A stretch of DNA of 64,000 bases from Myxococcales bacterium (GTDB lineage: Bacteria; Myxococcota_A; Polyangia; Palsa-1104; JAEUJZ01). Positions within the stretch are counted from its first letter, which is position 1. Each line of letters opens with the position of its first letter. Of the stretch, positions 16,497 through 25,718 are shown piece by piece. The notes beneath the pieces are model-generated. The model saw nothing but the letters and a program-made list of their open reading frames with translations, was not told the origin of the DNA and ran no database searches. Location of the stretch: assembly GCA_016794505.1 (NCBI GenBank), contig JAEUJZ010000013.1:296689-360688 (forward strand). The letters are read 5' to 3'. The translations under genes were made by a program, and so were the position numbers.

Positions 16497-18979
16497 CGTA
16501 TCTTCCCCGTCTGTACAGCGACCGTTCCTGTGGCTGCCTGGCCTTGCCCACCAGCGACCAACGCAAGCACCGTGGCCGGAGTCAAAGGCAAGCGCAGATC
16601 CTGGCAGTGCTCAGACTGCGGCAGGCTGGACAGCGCATCGGCCACGGCGTTGGCGATGCATACCGGCGTACTCATGCTGTTGCCTTCGCCGATGCCTTTG
16701 GCTCCGAGCGGCGTAAACGGCGACGGTGTCTGTGTATGCACGATGATCGGCGCGGGAACATCCAGACACGTCGGCAGCAGGTAATCGCTCAGCGTCTGCG
16801 AGGCGAAGCGGCCTTGGCCATCGTAGCGAAGCTCTTCGCTGAGCGCTGCGCCCAGCGCTTGCGCGAAGCCACCGCGGACCTGGCCATCGGCGAGCGCCGG
16901 ATGCAGCAGGCGACCGGCATCATGCGCGGTCACATAGCGATCGATGTAGACGCGCCCCGTGGTGCGATCGATCTCCAGCGCACACAGATCGAAGACAAAG
17001 CCATAGGTCGCCGAGGCATTTACGCGATCGTCTGAGCTTGGTGCATGCAGAGTCTCGGGTGTGAAGAACACGGTCTCGCGCAGCGGAGGAGGGCCCGCTT
17101 CCGTCGAGAGCGCAGGTGCCCAGTGCGGTCCGCTGAGCACGCGCGCCAGCGGCAGTATGTGCTCAGGCTGGCCGCGAGCGTGTAGCGAACCCGCGGCAAA
17201 GACAACATCCTGCGGCGCGCAGCCCAACAGGTCCGCGCAGTGCTGAGCCACGCGATCGCGCAAGCGCTGCGCCGCGATCTGCACGGCTCCCGCGACGGCC
17301 CCGGCGAATCGACACGAATAATTTCCCGCGGCGATCGACCACGCGTCTTTTTGTGTATCGAGCTCGCTGTTGACGACAATGTCGCCTGGAGCCAAGCCGA
17401 ACACCGCCGCCACACGCTGCGCACAGACGGTGCGGTGCCCTTGGCCAGCCGGCATGGAATCGATTCCCACCGTGATGCCGCCCAGCGGATCGATCTGCAC
17501 CGTTGCGGCGGCGAGCGCGCCTTGCTTGGGGCCCGCGTGCGCTCGCTGCTCTGCGGTCAGCGCCGCGGTCACATACCCCATGTTTGAGATTGAAGGCTCG
17601 ACGACGGCGGCAAAGCCGATGCCGTACAGACGCCCTTCGCTGCGCGCCTGGCGCTGCCGATCCCGCAAGGCCGTGATGTCTGCGGCTTGCAAGGCCACCG
17701 CAAGAGTCGCCGCATAGTCGCCTGAGTCGATCAGAGCCCCCGCCGCAGCGCGATATGGAAAGGCATCCTTGGCAATGAAGTTGCGACGATAGACATCGAG
17801 AGGATCCAAGCCCAACTGTACGGCGATGCGCTGCACCAGGCGCTCTAGCGCGAAGTAGACCTGCGGCCCACCAAAGCCACGCACGAGCCCCGTCGGTGTC
17901 TTGTTGGTCAAGACCACACGATTGCGCACGCGCAGGTGCTGGATGGCGTACGCGCCCGTCAAGCAGCCGTGCATGCGATAAAACGTCGCGGGCTCGGGCG
18001 CACGCAGGTACGCGCCGACATCGTCGATCTGATCGAACGAAAGCGCTGCAATGCGGCCATCGTCTTGCACCGCAGCTTCGATGTGGCTCCGGCGCGCCGT
18101 GGCCGAAGTGGCCGCTGTCATGTGCTCGCGACGATCTTCAACCCACTTGACCGGCGCACCGGCTTTGCGCGCCGCCAAGCACAAAAGCACGATGGCAGAA
18201 AACAGGCTCTGCTTGGTGCCAAAGCTGCCACCGACATCGCGCGGAAAGCGCAGCCGCAGATGGCTTTCGGGCACCTGCAGCGCCATGGCCATCACGGCAT
18301 GCAGCGACATCGGCCCCGTGAAGTTGGACATCACTTCATAGGCCCCGTGCCCGCCATTTCCGTCGGGAAAATGCTCCGCCACGACCACTCCGCATTCAAG
18401 GGGCGTGGCGGTGTTGCGGGGATACGCGATCTGCAAACGCACGCGATGCGAAGCCGCAGCTAACGCTGCGTCGGGATCGCCATAGCAGTACGAGCGATCG
18501 CTGACGATGTTTTGTGCCAGATCCGCATGAGCGCGCGGCCCGTCGAGCGTTAGGGCCTGGGCGATATCGAGCACGGGCGGCAGTGGCTCGTACTCAACAC
18601 GGATGGCTTCGAGCGCGTCCTCTGCCAGATAGCGATTCTCGGCCAGGACCACGGCAAGCGGCTCGCCGACGTAATGCACTGCGTCTTTGGCGAGCACCGG
18701 CTGCAGAACCGGTACGCGCAGCGCCGCCAGAAGCGGTCGTGACCAGCGCGTTACGTCGTCTGCGGTCAGAACGGCGCGCACACCTACGGCCCGCTCGGCG
18801 GCCGAGACATCGACACCGCGCAGGCGAGCGTGTGCGTGGCTGGATCGCAGGATCGCCGCGTGCAACGTGCCCGGCTTGCACCCAAGGTCATCAGCGAACT
18901 GCCCCCGCCCGCAAAGCAGCGCGGCATCCTCGACCCGCGTACCAGCGCTGGGTCCGAAACGAGACGCCCGCTCGCTCAA
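16493..18979 (-). CDS. Molybdenum hydroxylase large (molybdopterin-binding) subunit
   Basis: An 828-residue xanthine dehydrogenase-family catalytic subunit that carries the Mo cofactor and hydroxylates the substrate using water. Visible blocks are GRGQFADDL near the N terminus, DVGGSFGTKQ, VRGFGGPQ and, near the C terminus, the active-site Glu765 in GAKGIGEGNSM. The active-site loop is not the AYRCSFR of CO dehydrogenase, so this is not a form I CoxL. The frame starts at a TTG; an in-frame TAG lies about 50 bp upstream with no ATG between, so TTG is the likely start. It heads a four-gene operon with the FAD, Fe-S and CoA-ligase genes. Confidence 0.92.
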   Translation of the reverse strand: MSERASRFGPSAGTRVEDAALLCGRGQFADDLGCKPGTLHAAILRSSHAHARLRGVDVSAAERAVGVRAVLTADDVTRWSRPLLAALRVPVLQPVLAKDAVHYVGEPLAVVLAENRYLAEDALEAIRVEYEPLPPVLDIAQALTLDGPRAHADLAQNIVSDRSYCYGDPDAALAAASHRVRLQIAYPRNTATPLECGVVVAEHFPDGNGGHGAYEVMSNFTGPMSLHAVMAMALQVPESHLRLRFPRDVGGSFGTKQSLFSAIVLLCLAARKAGAPVKWVEDRREHMTAATSATARRSHIEAAVQDDGRIAALSFDQIDDVGAYLRAPEPATFYRMHGCLTGAYAIQHLRVRNRVVLTNKTPTGLVRGFGGPQVYFALERLVQRIAVQLGLDPLDVYRRNFIAKDAFPYRAAAGALIDSGDYAATLAVALQAADITALRDRQRQARSEGRLYGIGFAAVVEPSISNMGYVTAALTAEQRAHAGPKQGALAAATVQIDPLGGITVGIDSMPAGQGHRTVCAQRVAAVFGLAPGDIVVNSELDTQKDAWSIAAGNYSCRFAGAVAGAVQIAAQRLRDRVAQHCADLLGCAPQDVVFAAGSLHARGQPEHILPLARVLSGPHWAPALSTEAGPPPLRETVFFTPETLHAPSSDDRVNASATYGFVFDLCALEIDRTTGRVYIDRYVTAHDAGRLLHPALADGQVRGGFAQALGAALSEELRYDGQGRFASQTLSDYLLPTCLDVPAPIIVHTQTPSPFTPLGAKGIGEGNSMSTPVCIANAVADALSSLPQSEHCQDLRLPLTPATVLALVAGGQGQAATGTVAVQTGKIR

Positions 18980-19046
18980 CGCTGGCTCCGACCGCTGTGA
19001 CGGGCCGAGCTTGCTAGCGGTGGGTTTCGTCTACGCGATGAACCGA

Positions 19047-20105
19047 TCATGGGCGCATTGGCGGCAAGATCGGCAGGCAGTCGACGTCCTCGCTGGCACC
19101 CGCCGATGCCGCGTGTGCGGGCGGATAGGCATAGCCAAACGCGATGCACATCTCATTGTCGCCGACGCCAAACTCAATGACCTTGTCGAAGGTGTTCTCC
19201 CAGCTACACGCAAAGCGAATGCCGTCGCCCTGGCCGCCTTGCGTAAGCTCGACGGCGGGCAGGAACTGGCGAATATCCGTCTCGCCGCGTGCGCCGTAGT
19301 CCATCAGATCCAAGATCGCCTGCCCAGCGCGCGGCCCCCCAAGAAAACTCAGCGTATAGCGCCGTCCCAGCGCATGCATGTGCGGCAGGATTTGCACCAA
19401 GTGCATCGGTCGCTGAAGCGGGCAGTCGGCCTGCGCGGTGAACTTGCTGCGCGGCGGAATATGAAACTTGAAATACGTCCAGGCAAAGGGACCTAGCTCG
19501 GTCTGCACATCTTTGGGCGCGATGGTGAACCACTGATAGCGCGGCGCGATCACAAGCGGTCGCGCGCTGGCGTTTAGATAGTGCATGCGGGCGACGATCT
19601 CTTGTTCTTCACCGACACGAAATGCATAGCCAGCGGGGAAGCTCTGCCACTCACTGCCCTGGATCTGGGTCGACGAAGCAAACAACACGCTGCCGCCCGC
19701 TGCGATCTCAAGCGCCAAGTCGGCGGCGCTGCCAGGGCTGCACGGACGCACGCCTTCGCCTGTTTTGCTACGCGTCGTGATGTTGCCATGGTGCAGACCC
19801 GGCCCCGTGGTGACCACGCCTGCGCTGACCATGCGGCTGGGCCCCACGAGCACAAGCGGCAGCGCGAAGCAGACCTCTTTTTCTTCGCCCGGCTGCAGGG
19901 TCAGCGCGGGCACTTCGATTTCAAATCCACCGACGCTGTTTGCCGGGGGCGCGGCGGCCGGTGGACGCCCAGGCGGCAAGCCGGGTAGCTCGTCAGAAGG
20001 AGGCGGCTCCGGCGGCGAGCAGGCCACGAGCACGGCGCTCAAGAGGCCAAGGGCCAAGGTGCGAAGCTGCGATACAAGAGTCCAAGACTTGTGCTCTGCG
20101 GCCAT
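19047..20105 (-). CDS. Lipoprotein with copper type II ascorbate-dependent monooxygenase-like domain
   Basis: A 352-residue predicted lipoprotein: a hydrophobic signal ends at the lipobox LVACS, followed by a Pro-rich spacer. The body has the HYLN and LPHMHALGRRY blocks and a late NEMCIAFGYAYP, which match the C-terminal domain of PHM/DBH-type copper monooxygenases (a His/Met-ligated copper). Such proteins hydroxylate small substrates in animals; in Myxococcota they are usually uncharacterised. The ATG at 20105 follows a strong GGAGG. It lies 67 bp upstream, in transcription order, of nothing further; the next gene downstream is the Mo hydroxylase operon, 68 bp away on the same strand. Confidence 0.72.
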   Translation of the reverse strand: MAAEHKSWTLVSQLRTLALGLLSAVLVACSPPEPPPSDELPGLPPGRPPAAAPPANSVGGFEIEVPALTLQPGEEKEVCFALPLVLVGPSRMVSAGVVTTGPGLHHGNITTRSKTGEGVRPCSPGSAADLALEIAAGGSVLFASSTQIQGSEWQSFPAGYAFRVGEEQEIVARMHYLNASARPLVIAPRYQWFTIAPKDVQTELGPFAWTYFKFHIPPRSKFTAQADCPLQRPMHLVQILPHMHALGRRYTLSFLGGPRAGQAILDLMDYGARGETDIRQFLPAVELTQGGQGDGIRFACSWENTFDKVIEFGVGDNEMCIAFGYAYPPAHAASAGASEDVDCLPILPPMRP

Positions 20106-20311
20106 GGAAACCTCCGTGCGTTTTCGCCACGTCGGACGACGTGCCGTCGTTGCCGCACAGTCTGTCCCGCGCAGCCAGCGGCGTGGAATCCCCAAAGTGC
20201 AGCGCCACCGGTTTTTTTCGCCTTGCGCCCGCCGGCTTGCGCCAACCCGCCGCCCCGCGCAATGAGGCGCCCATCGCCAGGCCGGAATGCGGTATTAGTA
20301 AGCGAGTCACC

Positions 20312-20635
20312 ATGGCTCGCGAGCGCCCGCATAAGGACGACACCAACGTTGTCCTCGACAAGAAACCGTCGACCCGGCTGAAGCCGCCACAGATGTACAA
20401 GGTGCTCTTGCACAACGACGACTACACATCGATGGAGTTCGTCGTGGCGATCTTGCAGACCGTCTTCCATCACTCGGAAAGCTCGGCGACGCGCATCATG
20501 CTGCACATTCACAACCATGGCGTCGGCGTGGCCGGAGTCTTTACCGCAGAGATCGCCGAGACCAAGGTGCGAAACGTGATGGAGCTAGCGCGCGAAGCAG
20601 AGTTCCCCTTGCTCTGCACGATGGAGCCGGAATAG
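20312..20635 (+). CDS. clpS: ATP-dependent Clp protease adaptor ClpS
   Basis: A 107-residue ClpS adaptor that hands N-degron proteins to ClpAP. The family core is clear: YKVLLHNDDYTSMEFVV, then the His-rich helix MLHIHNHGVGVAGVFT and the end AREAEFPLLCTMEPE. The ATG at 20312 gives the usual size with a short charged N-terminal tail. clpA is not next to it in this window. It ends in an AT-rich convergent region with a hairpin at 20746-20784. Confidence 0.96.
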   Translation: MARERPHKDDTNVVLDKKPSTRLKPPQMYKVLLHNDDYTSMEFVVAILQTVFHHSESSATRIMLHIHNHGVGVAGVFTAEIAETKVRNVMELAREAEFPLLCTMEPE

Positions 20636-20745
20636 CGCCAACCATCACCGCCCAACGCGAGGACGCGGCCTGGATCCAGGGCCGCGAAACCCTGCCATCG
20701 GAGGCGAACTGCCCGCACAACTAATAATCAATGTAACCGGATGTG

Positions 20746-20784
20746 ATGATTAAATTATTTTGATAATTTTACTTAATTAATCAT
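20746..20784. terminator. AT-rich nested hairpin between convergent genes
   Basis: In the convergent gap after clpS, ATGATTAA (20746-20753) pairs with TTAATCAT (20777-20784), enclosing AAATTAT-TTTG-ATAATTT (20752-20769). The surrounding 70 bp are strikingly AT-rich. Position and symmetry suggest a bidirectional transcription terminator, although there is no classical GC stem with a U-run. Confidence 0.45.
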
Positions 20785-20800
20785 TGGATGCGATTGGCGG

Positions 20801-21385
20801 TTAGCGCTTGCTGCTCTTGGGTGCGGCGGCAAAGCGTCGTGGCGGCCCGGCTCGCAGCGGCACCTGCAGATCACGCAGCACCAGATCGTCGGTCTTTTCG
20901 ACGCGAATGCGGGTCGCAGACTGGCCATAGAACAGCGCTGGACTCACATCCGAAGACCCCGCCTGCACGAAGGCGCACACGGTTAGCTCGCTTCCAGGGG
21001 TGGCCAGCGCGTGCAGGATGAACGCGCCATCTTCCGTCGCAGGCATGCGCCGCAGCGGCGTCGTTGCGGCATCCAGGCAGTCGCCCGGACTGACCAGGAC
21101 AAACACGCGCCCCGGCGGTGGCGCACCGGGCGGAAAGACGACCGCGCCGCTTAGCTCCAGCGTGGCAGCGCCCAGCGGATCGACGAAGGGCTCGCGAGCG
21201 GGCGCTGGTTCCGGGGGCACTGGCTGGCTGGGTCGATCGCTTGCTGCCGCGTCCTTGCTTGCCGACGCAGCAGCGTGGACCTGAGCAGCCGCCGCGCTGC
21301 TGCGCTCTGGCTGCTTCTGACAGCCGACGCAGCCCAGCCCGATCAGGCCGCACAGGAAGCCGAGCAGTCGCGTGCTAGGACTCAC
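20801..21385 (-). CDS. Hypothetical lipoprotein, third gene of a pal-cpoB-like operon
   Basis: About 194 residues from the GTG at 21385. A short hydrophobic signal (LLGFLCGLIGLGCVGC) ends in a plausible lipobox, followed by an Ala/Ser/Pro-rich linker and a compact domain from residue about 90. That domain has the strands of a carboxypeptidase-regulatory-like or transthyretin-like fold (LELSGAVVFPPG, GAFILHALATPG), which I treat as tentative. It overlaps the end of the cpoB-like gene by 11 bp, so it is translated with the Pal and CpoB homologues and probably works at the outer membrane. The longer frame to 21442 lies inside cpoB. Confidence 0.65.
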   Translation of the reverse strand: MSPSTRLLGFLCGLIGLGCVGCQKQPERSSAAAAQVHAAASASKDAAASDRPSQPVPPEPAPAREPFVDPLGAATLELSGAVVFPPGAPPPGRVFVLVSPGDCLDAATTPLRRMPATEDGAFILHALATPGSELTVCAFVQAGSSDVSPALFYGQSATRIRVEKTDDLVLRDLQVPLRAGPPRRFAAAPKSSKR

Positions 21386-22205
21386 ACGCCGCTCGGTTCT
21401 TGCTCTGGCGAGCAATTTCCTTGATCTGCTCGTTGGCGTCATTCTTCAAGCGCGTCTTGGGATACACGCGCAAGAGCTCTTGGAAATAGATCTTGGCTTC
21501 ACTGCAGCGCTTGATCAGAAACAGCGCCTGACCCGCCTTGAACATCGCCGACTCGACCTCTTCCGACTTCGGATGCTGATCGATGACCTTGCGAAACGCG
21601 ATGATGGCGTTGGCGTACTTGGCTTCTTGGAAGTACGAGTCGCCGATGGCTACCTGCGCCTTGGCGGCTCGGGCATCCGTCGGGAAGCGGTTGATGAAGG
21701 CGTCATACATGCGCCGCGCATCGTTGTACTGGCGCGCTTCTAGCTTCTTCTGCGCCTCGGCAAACAGGGCATCGGGGGTCTCGGGCAGAGGCGGATTCTT
21801 GACGGTCGCGACGGTATTGCCGAGCTGTTCCAGCTTGGTGTCCGACGCAGCGCGATAGTCGTTGAACTGCTTCTGCAGCGCATCGACGCTGCGCTGTAGC
21901 TCTTCGATCTTGCCCTGCAGCACCAGCTGATCCGCGGTCAGCTGGTTGGTCTTCTGCGCCGAGTCGGCCAAGCTCGACGTCAGCCGCCGCGCTTCGTCGA
22001 GGAGGCGGTTCAGCTCCTCGCTCTGCCGCTGCAGCTTTTCCGCCACCTGCTGGCTCGACTGCTGCGACAGCATCTGAAGCTGCGTGATCTGCTGCTGCAT
22101 ACGCTGGCCTTCTTCCTGCGTCACATAGGAACACGCGGGAAGCACGCTCAGCGACAGGCTCACCCAGGCCACGGCAGAACAAACGGCACGCATCTTCATC
22201 GCCAC
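21375..22205 (-). CDS. CpoB/YbgF-like TPR lipoprotein of the Tol-Pal system
   Basis: A 276-residue envelope protein. It has a signal sequence ending VLPACS, then a coiled-coil segment (residues about 30-120, rich in Gln, Glu and Leu: MQQQITQLQMLSQQ), then three TPR units (FAEAQKKLEARQYNDAR, KAQVAIGDSYFQEAKYANAI, KAGQALFLIKRCSEAKIYF). This coiled coil plus TPR order is that of CpoB/YbgF, which coordinates cell-wall synthesis with outer-membrane constriction. E. coli CpoB is not a lipoprotein, whereas this one seems to be. It overlaps the OmpA/Pal-like gene upstream by 10 bp. tolQRAB are not in the window. Confidence 0.85.
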   Translation of the reverse strand: MAMKMRAVCSAVAWVSLSLSVLPACSYVTQEEGQRMQQQITQLQMLSQQSSQQVAEKLQRQSEELNRLLDEARRLTSSLADSAQKTNQLTADQLVLQGKIEELQRSVDALQKQFNDYRAASDTKLEQLGNTVATVKNPPLPETPDALFAEAQKKLEARQYNDARRMYDAFINRFPTDARAAKAQVAIGDSYFQEAKYANAIIAFRKVIDQHPKSEEVESAMFKAGQALFLIKRCSEAKIYFQELLRVYPKTRLKNDANEQIKEIARQSKNRAACES

Positions 22206-22984
22206 TCCGTATCGACGCGGCGATCTTGTTCCCAGCTGCCTTCGTCGGTGCCGATGGCCTCGGTCTCGCCGCGCGGGATGGGGACCACTTTGTCTTCGGC
22301 AAGACCCAAGGCCACCATGCGCCGCTTCACCGCCTGAGCACGCTTGTCGGACAAGGCCAGGTTGTATTCCGGTGTGCCACGCGGATCGGTTCGGCCGATC
22401 AAGCGCACGGGGCGGCCGTTGTTCTTCTTGACGCAGTCGGCATTGCGATCGACGACGCTGGTGATTTGCGGGTTTAGCTCAAACTCGTTGTAGCCAAAGC
22501 GCACCGTCTCAAGCGAGCAGGATCCAGGGCCCTGCGCCGCATAGCGATTGCCCCCGACGGGAGAACAGCGACCATTGACGCAGTCTTCCGTCTCGGCGCA
22601 GTCGTCGTTGACCTTGCACGGCTTGCGCTTGTCGGTCTGGCACTTCCCAGCGCTGCACACCGTGCCCCCAGGACAGTGCTTGTCGAGGGTACAAGCGGCG
22701 CAGCGATTCTTTTCGCACAGGCCGCTCGGACAGTCGGCATTGCGGGCGCAGTACCCTGGGATGGCCTCGCAGCGACCGCTGCTGCAGCTCTTGCCGGCGC
22801 CACAGTCATCGTGGTCGGGGCGGCACTGCTGGCACTTGGTATCGACACAGAACTCTTTGCCGGCGGCAAAGCCGGGGCAGTCCTTGTCGCCATTGCAGTT
22901 CGGATAGTTCGGCTTGCAGCCACCAAACATCAGCAGCACGCAAAACGTCGACGGAAGCCACAGCCACTTCATGAGAGACACCAT
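22196..22984 (-). CDS. Pal-like OmpA-domain lipoprotein with a cysteine-rich N-terminal half
   Basis: A 262-residue lipoprotein (lipobox MFGGC). The C-terminal 100 residues are an OmpA/Pal peptidoglycan-binding domain: TVRFGYNEFELN, VRLIGRTDPRGTPEYNLALSDKRAQAV and GETEAIG. The N-terminal 130 residues contain over 20 cysteines in repeated short units such as CPSGLCEKNRC, CPGGTVCSAGKC and CAETEDCVNGRC, as in the Dickkopf/EGF-like repeats common in Myxococcota surface proteins. The ATG at 22984 is the first of two near starts (the other at 22972); the open frame runs to 23176. It heads an operon with the CpoB-like gene and a lipoprotein. Confidence 0.85.
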   Translation of the reverse strand: MVSLMKWLWLPSTFCVLLMFGGCKPNYPNCNGDKDCPGFAAGKEFCVDTKCQQCRPDHDDCGAGKSCSSGRCEAIPGYCARNADCPSGLCEKNRCAACTLDKHCPGGTVCSAGKCQTDKRKPCKVNDDCAETEDCVNGRCSPVGGNRYAAQGPGSCSLETVRFGYNEFELNPQITSVVDRNADCVKKNNGRPVRLIGRTDPRGTPEYNLALSDKRAQAVKRRMVALGLAEDKVVPIPRGETEAIGTDEGSWEQDRRVDTEWR

Positions 22985-23249
22985 TTTGGGAACGCGCGAT
23001 GAGGTGTCAATTTTACCCGGATCGGACCTTGAGAATGTTCGTTCTTTGCACTGCGTCTTTAGACATGCAGACCCAACAAACCAACGGTCCACTGGCGCCG
23101 CGCGCACCACTCTGCGTCGAGAGATTGGCCGAACAAAGGACGCTGTAGCGGCGAGGTCTCGTCTGTGATAGTTCAAACGTGAGCGGACTTGTGCGGCAAG
23201 CTCGTCCAGTCCGCCTGTTCGGCATGGTCAATTAGGAGAGCGAACCACG

Positions 23250-24203
23250 ATGTTTACGCGCAATCGTCTATTTCAGCCCCTGGCCCGCCACCTGGTGACG
23301 GTCTCTGCGAGCGCCGCGCTGATCTTGGGAGCAGGCTTCGCCACGGCGCAAAAGAAGGGAGCCGCAAAGCCGGCGGCCGCGCCAAAGGAGTCCTCGGGCA
23401 ACTCGCGCTCCTACGTCGAGCTAGGCGGAAAGTTCAAGTGGGGGATGAGCCCAGAGGAAGCCATGGGCCTTATCGAGACGGAGATCCGCGCCAAGTTCCA
23501 GCCCAAGATCGAAAACGAAAAAGAGGCTGAGAAGCAGGACGCGGTCCGTCGCGAGATGCGCGAAGCCATCGAGCAGATGCGCAACTCGTACATTCGCTTC
23601 AACGGTCAAAAGACCGGCTGGGACGTGTCGATCGTCGACCGCGAGTTCGGTCATCGCAACAGCGAGTCGATGCTGGTCATGTGGGAAAAGGACCAGCGCC
23701 GCTTCCTCTTCTTTTGGAAAGAGAAGCTGTACAAGCAGTTCATTGCCTACAACTCGGAGCGCTTCGCCGGAAAGTCGTTTGAAGAGTTCATCGAGGGCAT
23801 GCAGATTCGCTATGGCAAGGCCGAGATGAGCTTCGCCAAGAAGCAGACCGACGACGAGATGGCGCTTGATTACTACCAGTGGCCGTCGCAGAGCGACTAT
23901 GTGCTGCGCGCCATCGATCAGACCGGCTTTTACGGCAACTTCTGCTTGGCGCTTTTGCAGAAGTCCTCGATGGAAACGATCGAAAAAGAGCGCGCCACCA
24001 ACAGCCCGCCGCGCGTGCGCCGCACCAACGTCCACGTCGTCGACTCCATCACGCAAGGCGACAGCACAAGCGATCCCAACGAGGGCGTCATCGATGAAGT
24101 GGTCGGCAAGCGCGCCCTGCCCAGCGTCGAGCAGAAGCGCATTCAAGAGCGCATCATGAAGGAATACCAAAAGAACAAGCAGCCGGCTCCGCCCGCCAAG
24201 TAG
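23250..24203 (+). CDS. Secreted protein of unknown function
   Basis: A 317-residue protein with a signal peptide (hydrophobic core about residues 18-32, cleavage near ATAQKK) and a good AGGAG site 8-12 bp before the ATG. The mature part starts with a low-complexity Lys/Ala segment, then FKWGMSPEEAMGLIE and a mostly helical, charged body; the tail is basic and Pro/Lys-rich. I do not recognise a family; similar short WGMSPEE openings occur in uncharacterised Myxococcota proteins. It is divergent from the Pal operon across a 265-bp region that must carry both promoters, and precedes the phosphohexomutase by 88 bp. Confidence 0.6.
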   Translation: MFTRNRLFQPLARHLVTVSASAALILGAGFATAQKKGAAKPAAAPKESSGNSRSYVELGGKFKWGMSPEEAMGLIETEIRAKFQPKIENEKEAEKQDAVRREMREAIEQMRNSYIRFNGQKTGWDVSIVDREFGHRNSESMLVMWEKDQRRFLFFWKEKLYKQFIAYNSERFAGKSFEEFIEGMQIRYGKAEMSFAKKQTDDEMALDYYQWPSQSDYVLRAIDQTGFYGNFCLALLQKSSMETIEKERATNSPPRVRRTNVHVVDSITQGDSTSDPNEGVIDEVVGKRALPSVEQKRIQERIMKEYQKNKQPAPPAK

Positions 24204-24291
24204 CCGACGCAGCGCCGTTCCTTCCTGTTTCTTCTGTTTCCCACAGACCACCTCGCAGCATCTGACCAGCACGCCTGGTCGACGGACTCTC

Positions 24292-25653
24292 ATGGCTGGC
24301 ATCTTCAAGGCGTACGACATTCGCGGCACCTATCCTGATCAGATCGCAGCCCCGCTGGCCGCACGTATCGCGGCAGCGACGGTTGAAGTCCTCAAAGCCA
24401 AGCGCTTGGTCATCGGTCGCGACATGCGCGAATCCGGCGAGACGCTGCGCGATGCGATGATCGATGCCGTCTCGGCCGCTGGCTGCGAGGTCATCGACGT
24501 CGGGCGCTGCTCGACGCCGATGTGCTACTGGGCGGTGAACGCCTTTTCGGCGGACGGCGGCATCATGATCACCGCCAGCCACAACCCCGCGCGCTATAAC
24601 GGCTGCAAGATCAGCGGCCCCGGTGCCCGTCCCGTCAGCTATGACACGGGCATTGCCGATATCGAGCGCTGGGCGACGGGAACGGTGCCGCTGCCACGCG
24701 CCGCCACACCCGGTGCGGTCACGCGGAAAAGCATCGTCGCCGACTATCAGCGCTGGCTGTTCGATCGGACCGGCCTTTCTGGGCATGAAAAAGACCTGCG
24801 CCCCTTCACGCTGGCCATCGACACCGGCAACGGCATGATGGGCGAGCTTCTGCCGTCGCTGTTTGCCGCCCTGCCCTGCCGCGTCGTGCCGCTTTTCTTC
24901 GAGCCCGATGGCCGCTTCCCCAACCACGAGCCGAACCCGCTTGACCCAAGCAACATGCGCGATCTGCAGGCCGCGGTACACGCGCACCGCGCCGATCTGG
25001 GCATCGCCTTCGACGGCGACGGTGATCGCGTGATGTTTGTCGATGAGCAGGGCGAGATCGTCGCCAGCGATCGCATCACGGCGCTGCTCGCGGGTGAGTT
25101 CCTGGAGCGCGATCCGGGCAGCACGATCATCTATGACCTGCGCAGTAGCTGGATCGTTCGCGACGAGATCCTGCGCCAAGGCGGCACTCCGCTTGAGAGC
25201 CGTGTCGGCCACAGCTTCATCAAGCAGGCCATGCGCAAGACCGACGCGGTGTTTGCCGGCGAGCTATCGGGGCACTTCTATTTCCGCGACGCTTTCTTCA
25301 CCGACAACGCCGAGCTTGCGATGCTGCACGTGCTGTCGCTGCTCAGCCGACGCGGCCAGCCGGTGTCGCAGATTCTTGCGCCGTACAATCGCTATTTTGC
25401 GACGGGCGAGCTGAACTTTTCGGTGGCGGACAAAGACCGCTGCATCGCCACGCTAAAGCAGGCCTTTGCCGATGCCGAGCTCGCCGAGCTAGACGGCGTC
25501 ACGCTGCGCTACAGCGACTGGTGGTGCAACGTCCGGCCCAGCAATACCGAGCCCGTCCTGCGGCTAAACCTGGAAGCCAAGACCCAAGCGCTGCGCGATC
25601 AAATGCTGCGCCGAGTCGAAGCCCTGTTAGGTCCGCGGGTTAAAGGCCATTAA
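24292..25653 (+). CDS. Phosphomannomutase/phosphoglucomutase
   Basis: A 453-residue alpha-D-phosphohexomutase that interconverts hexose 1- and 6-phosphates (Man or Glc) for polysaccharide and envelope glycan precursors. The four domain signatures are present: the phosphoserine Ser96 in TASHNPARYNG, the metal loop DGDGDR (Asp241), the sugar-specificity loop GELSGHFYFRD and the phosphate-binding RPSNTEPVLRL. Length matches the AlgC/ManB group. It ends in the AT-rich convergent gap with the FGE-like gene. Confidence 0.95.
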   Translation: MAGIFKAYDIRGTYPDQIAAPLAARIAAATVEVLKAKRLVIGRDMRESGETLRDAMIDAVSAAGCEVIDVGRCSTPMCYWAVNAFSADGGIMITASHNPARYNGCKISGPGARPVSYDTGIADIERWATGTVPLPRAATPGAVTRKSIVADYQRWLFDRTGLSGHEKDLRPFTLAIDTGNGMMGELLPSLFAALPCRVVPLFFEPDGRFPNHEPNPLDPSNMRDLQAAVHAHRADLGIAFDGDGDRVMFVDEQGEIVASDRITALLAGEFLERDPGSTIIYDLRSSWIVRDEILRQGGTPLESRVGHSFIKQAMRKTDAVFAGELSGHFYFRDAFFTDNAELAMLHVLSLLSRRGQPVSQILAPYNRYFATGELNFSVADKDRCIATLKQAFADAELAELDGVTLRYSDWWCNVRPSNTEPVLRLNLEAKTQALRDQMLRRVEALLGPRVKGH

Positions 25654-25718
25654 ATTCTTATTATTTCGATAGCGAATTTCACTATTTATCAATTAAATAT
25701 CAATTCAAATTACGGGAT
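25654..25718. other. AT-rich convergent intergenic island
   Basis: This 65-bp gap between convergent genes is almost entirely A and T, unlike the flanking coding DNA. It contains a direct repeat of TATCAATT (two copies 11 bp apart, about 25686-25704). A role in termination is likely from position, but no clean stem is seen. Confidence 0.4.

Noticed and set aside
24154..25212. Minus-strand frame of 352 codons
   Set aside because: Antisense to the phosphohexomutase gene, which has all catalytic motifs.
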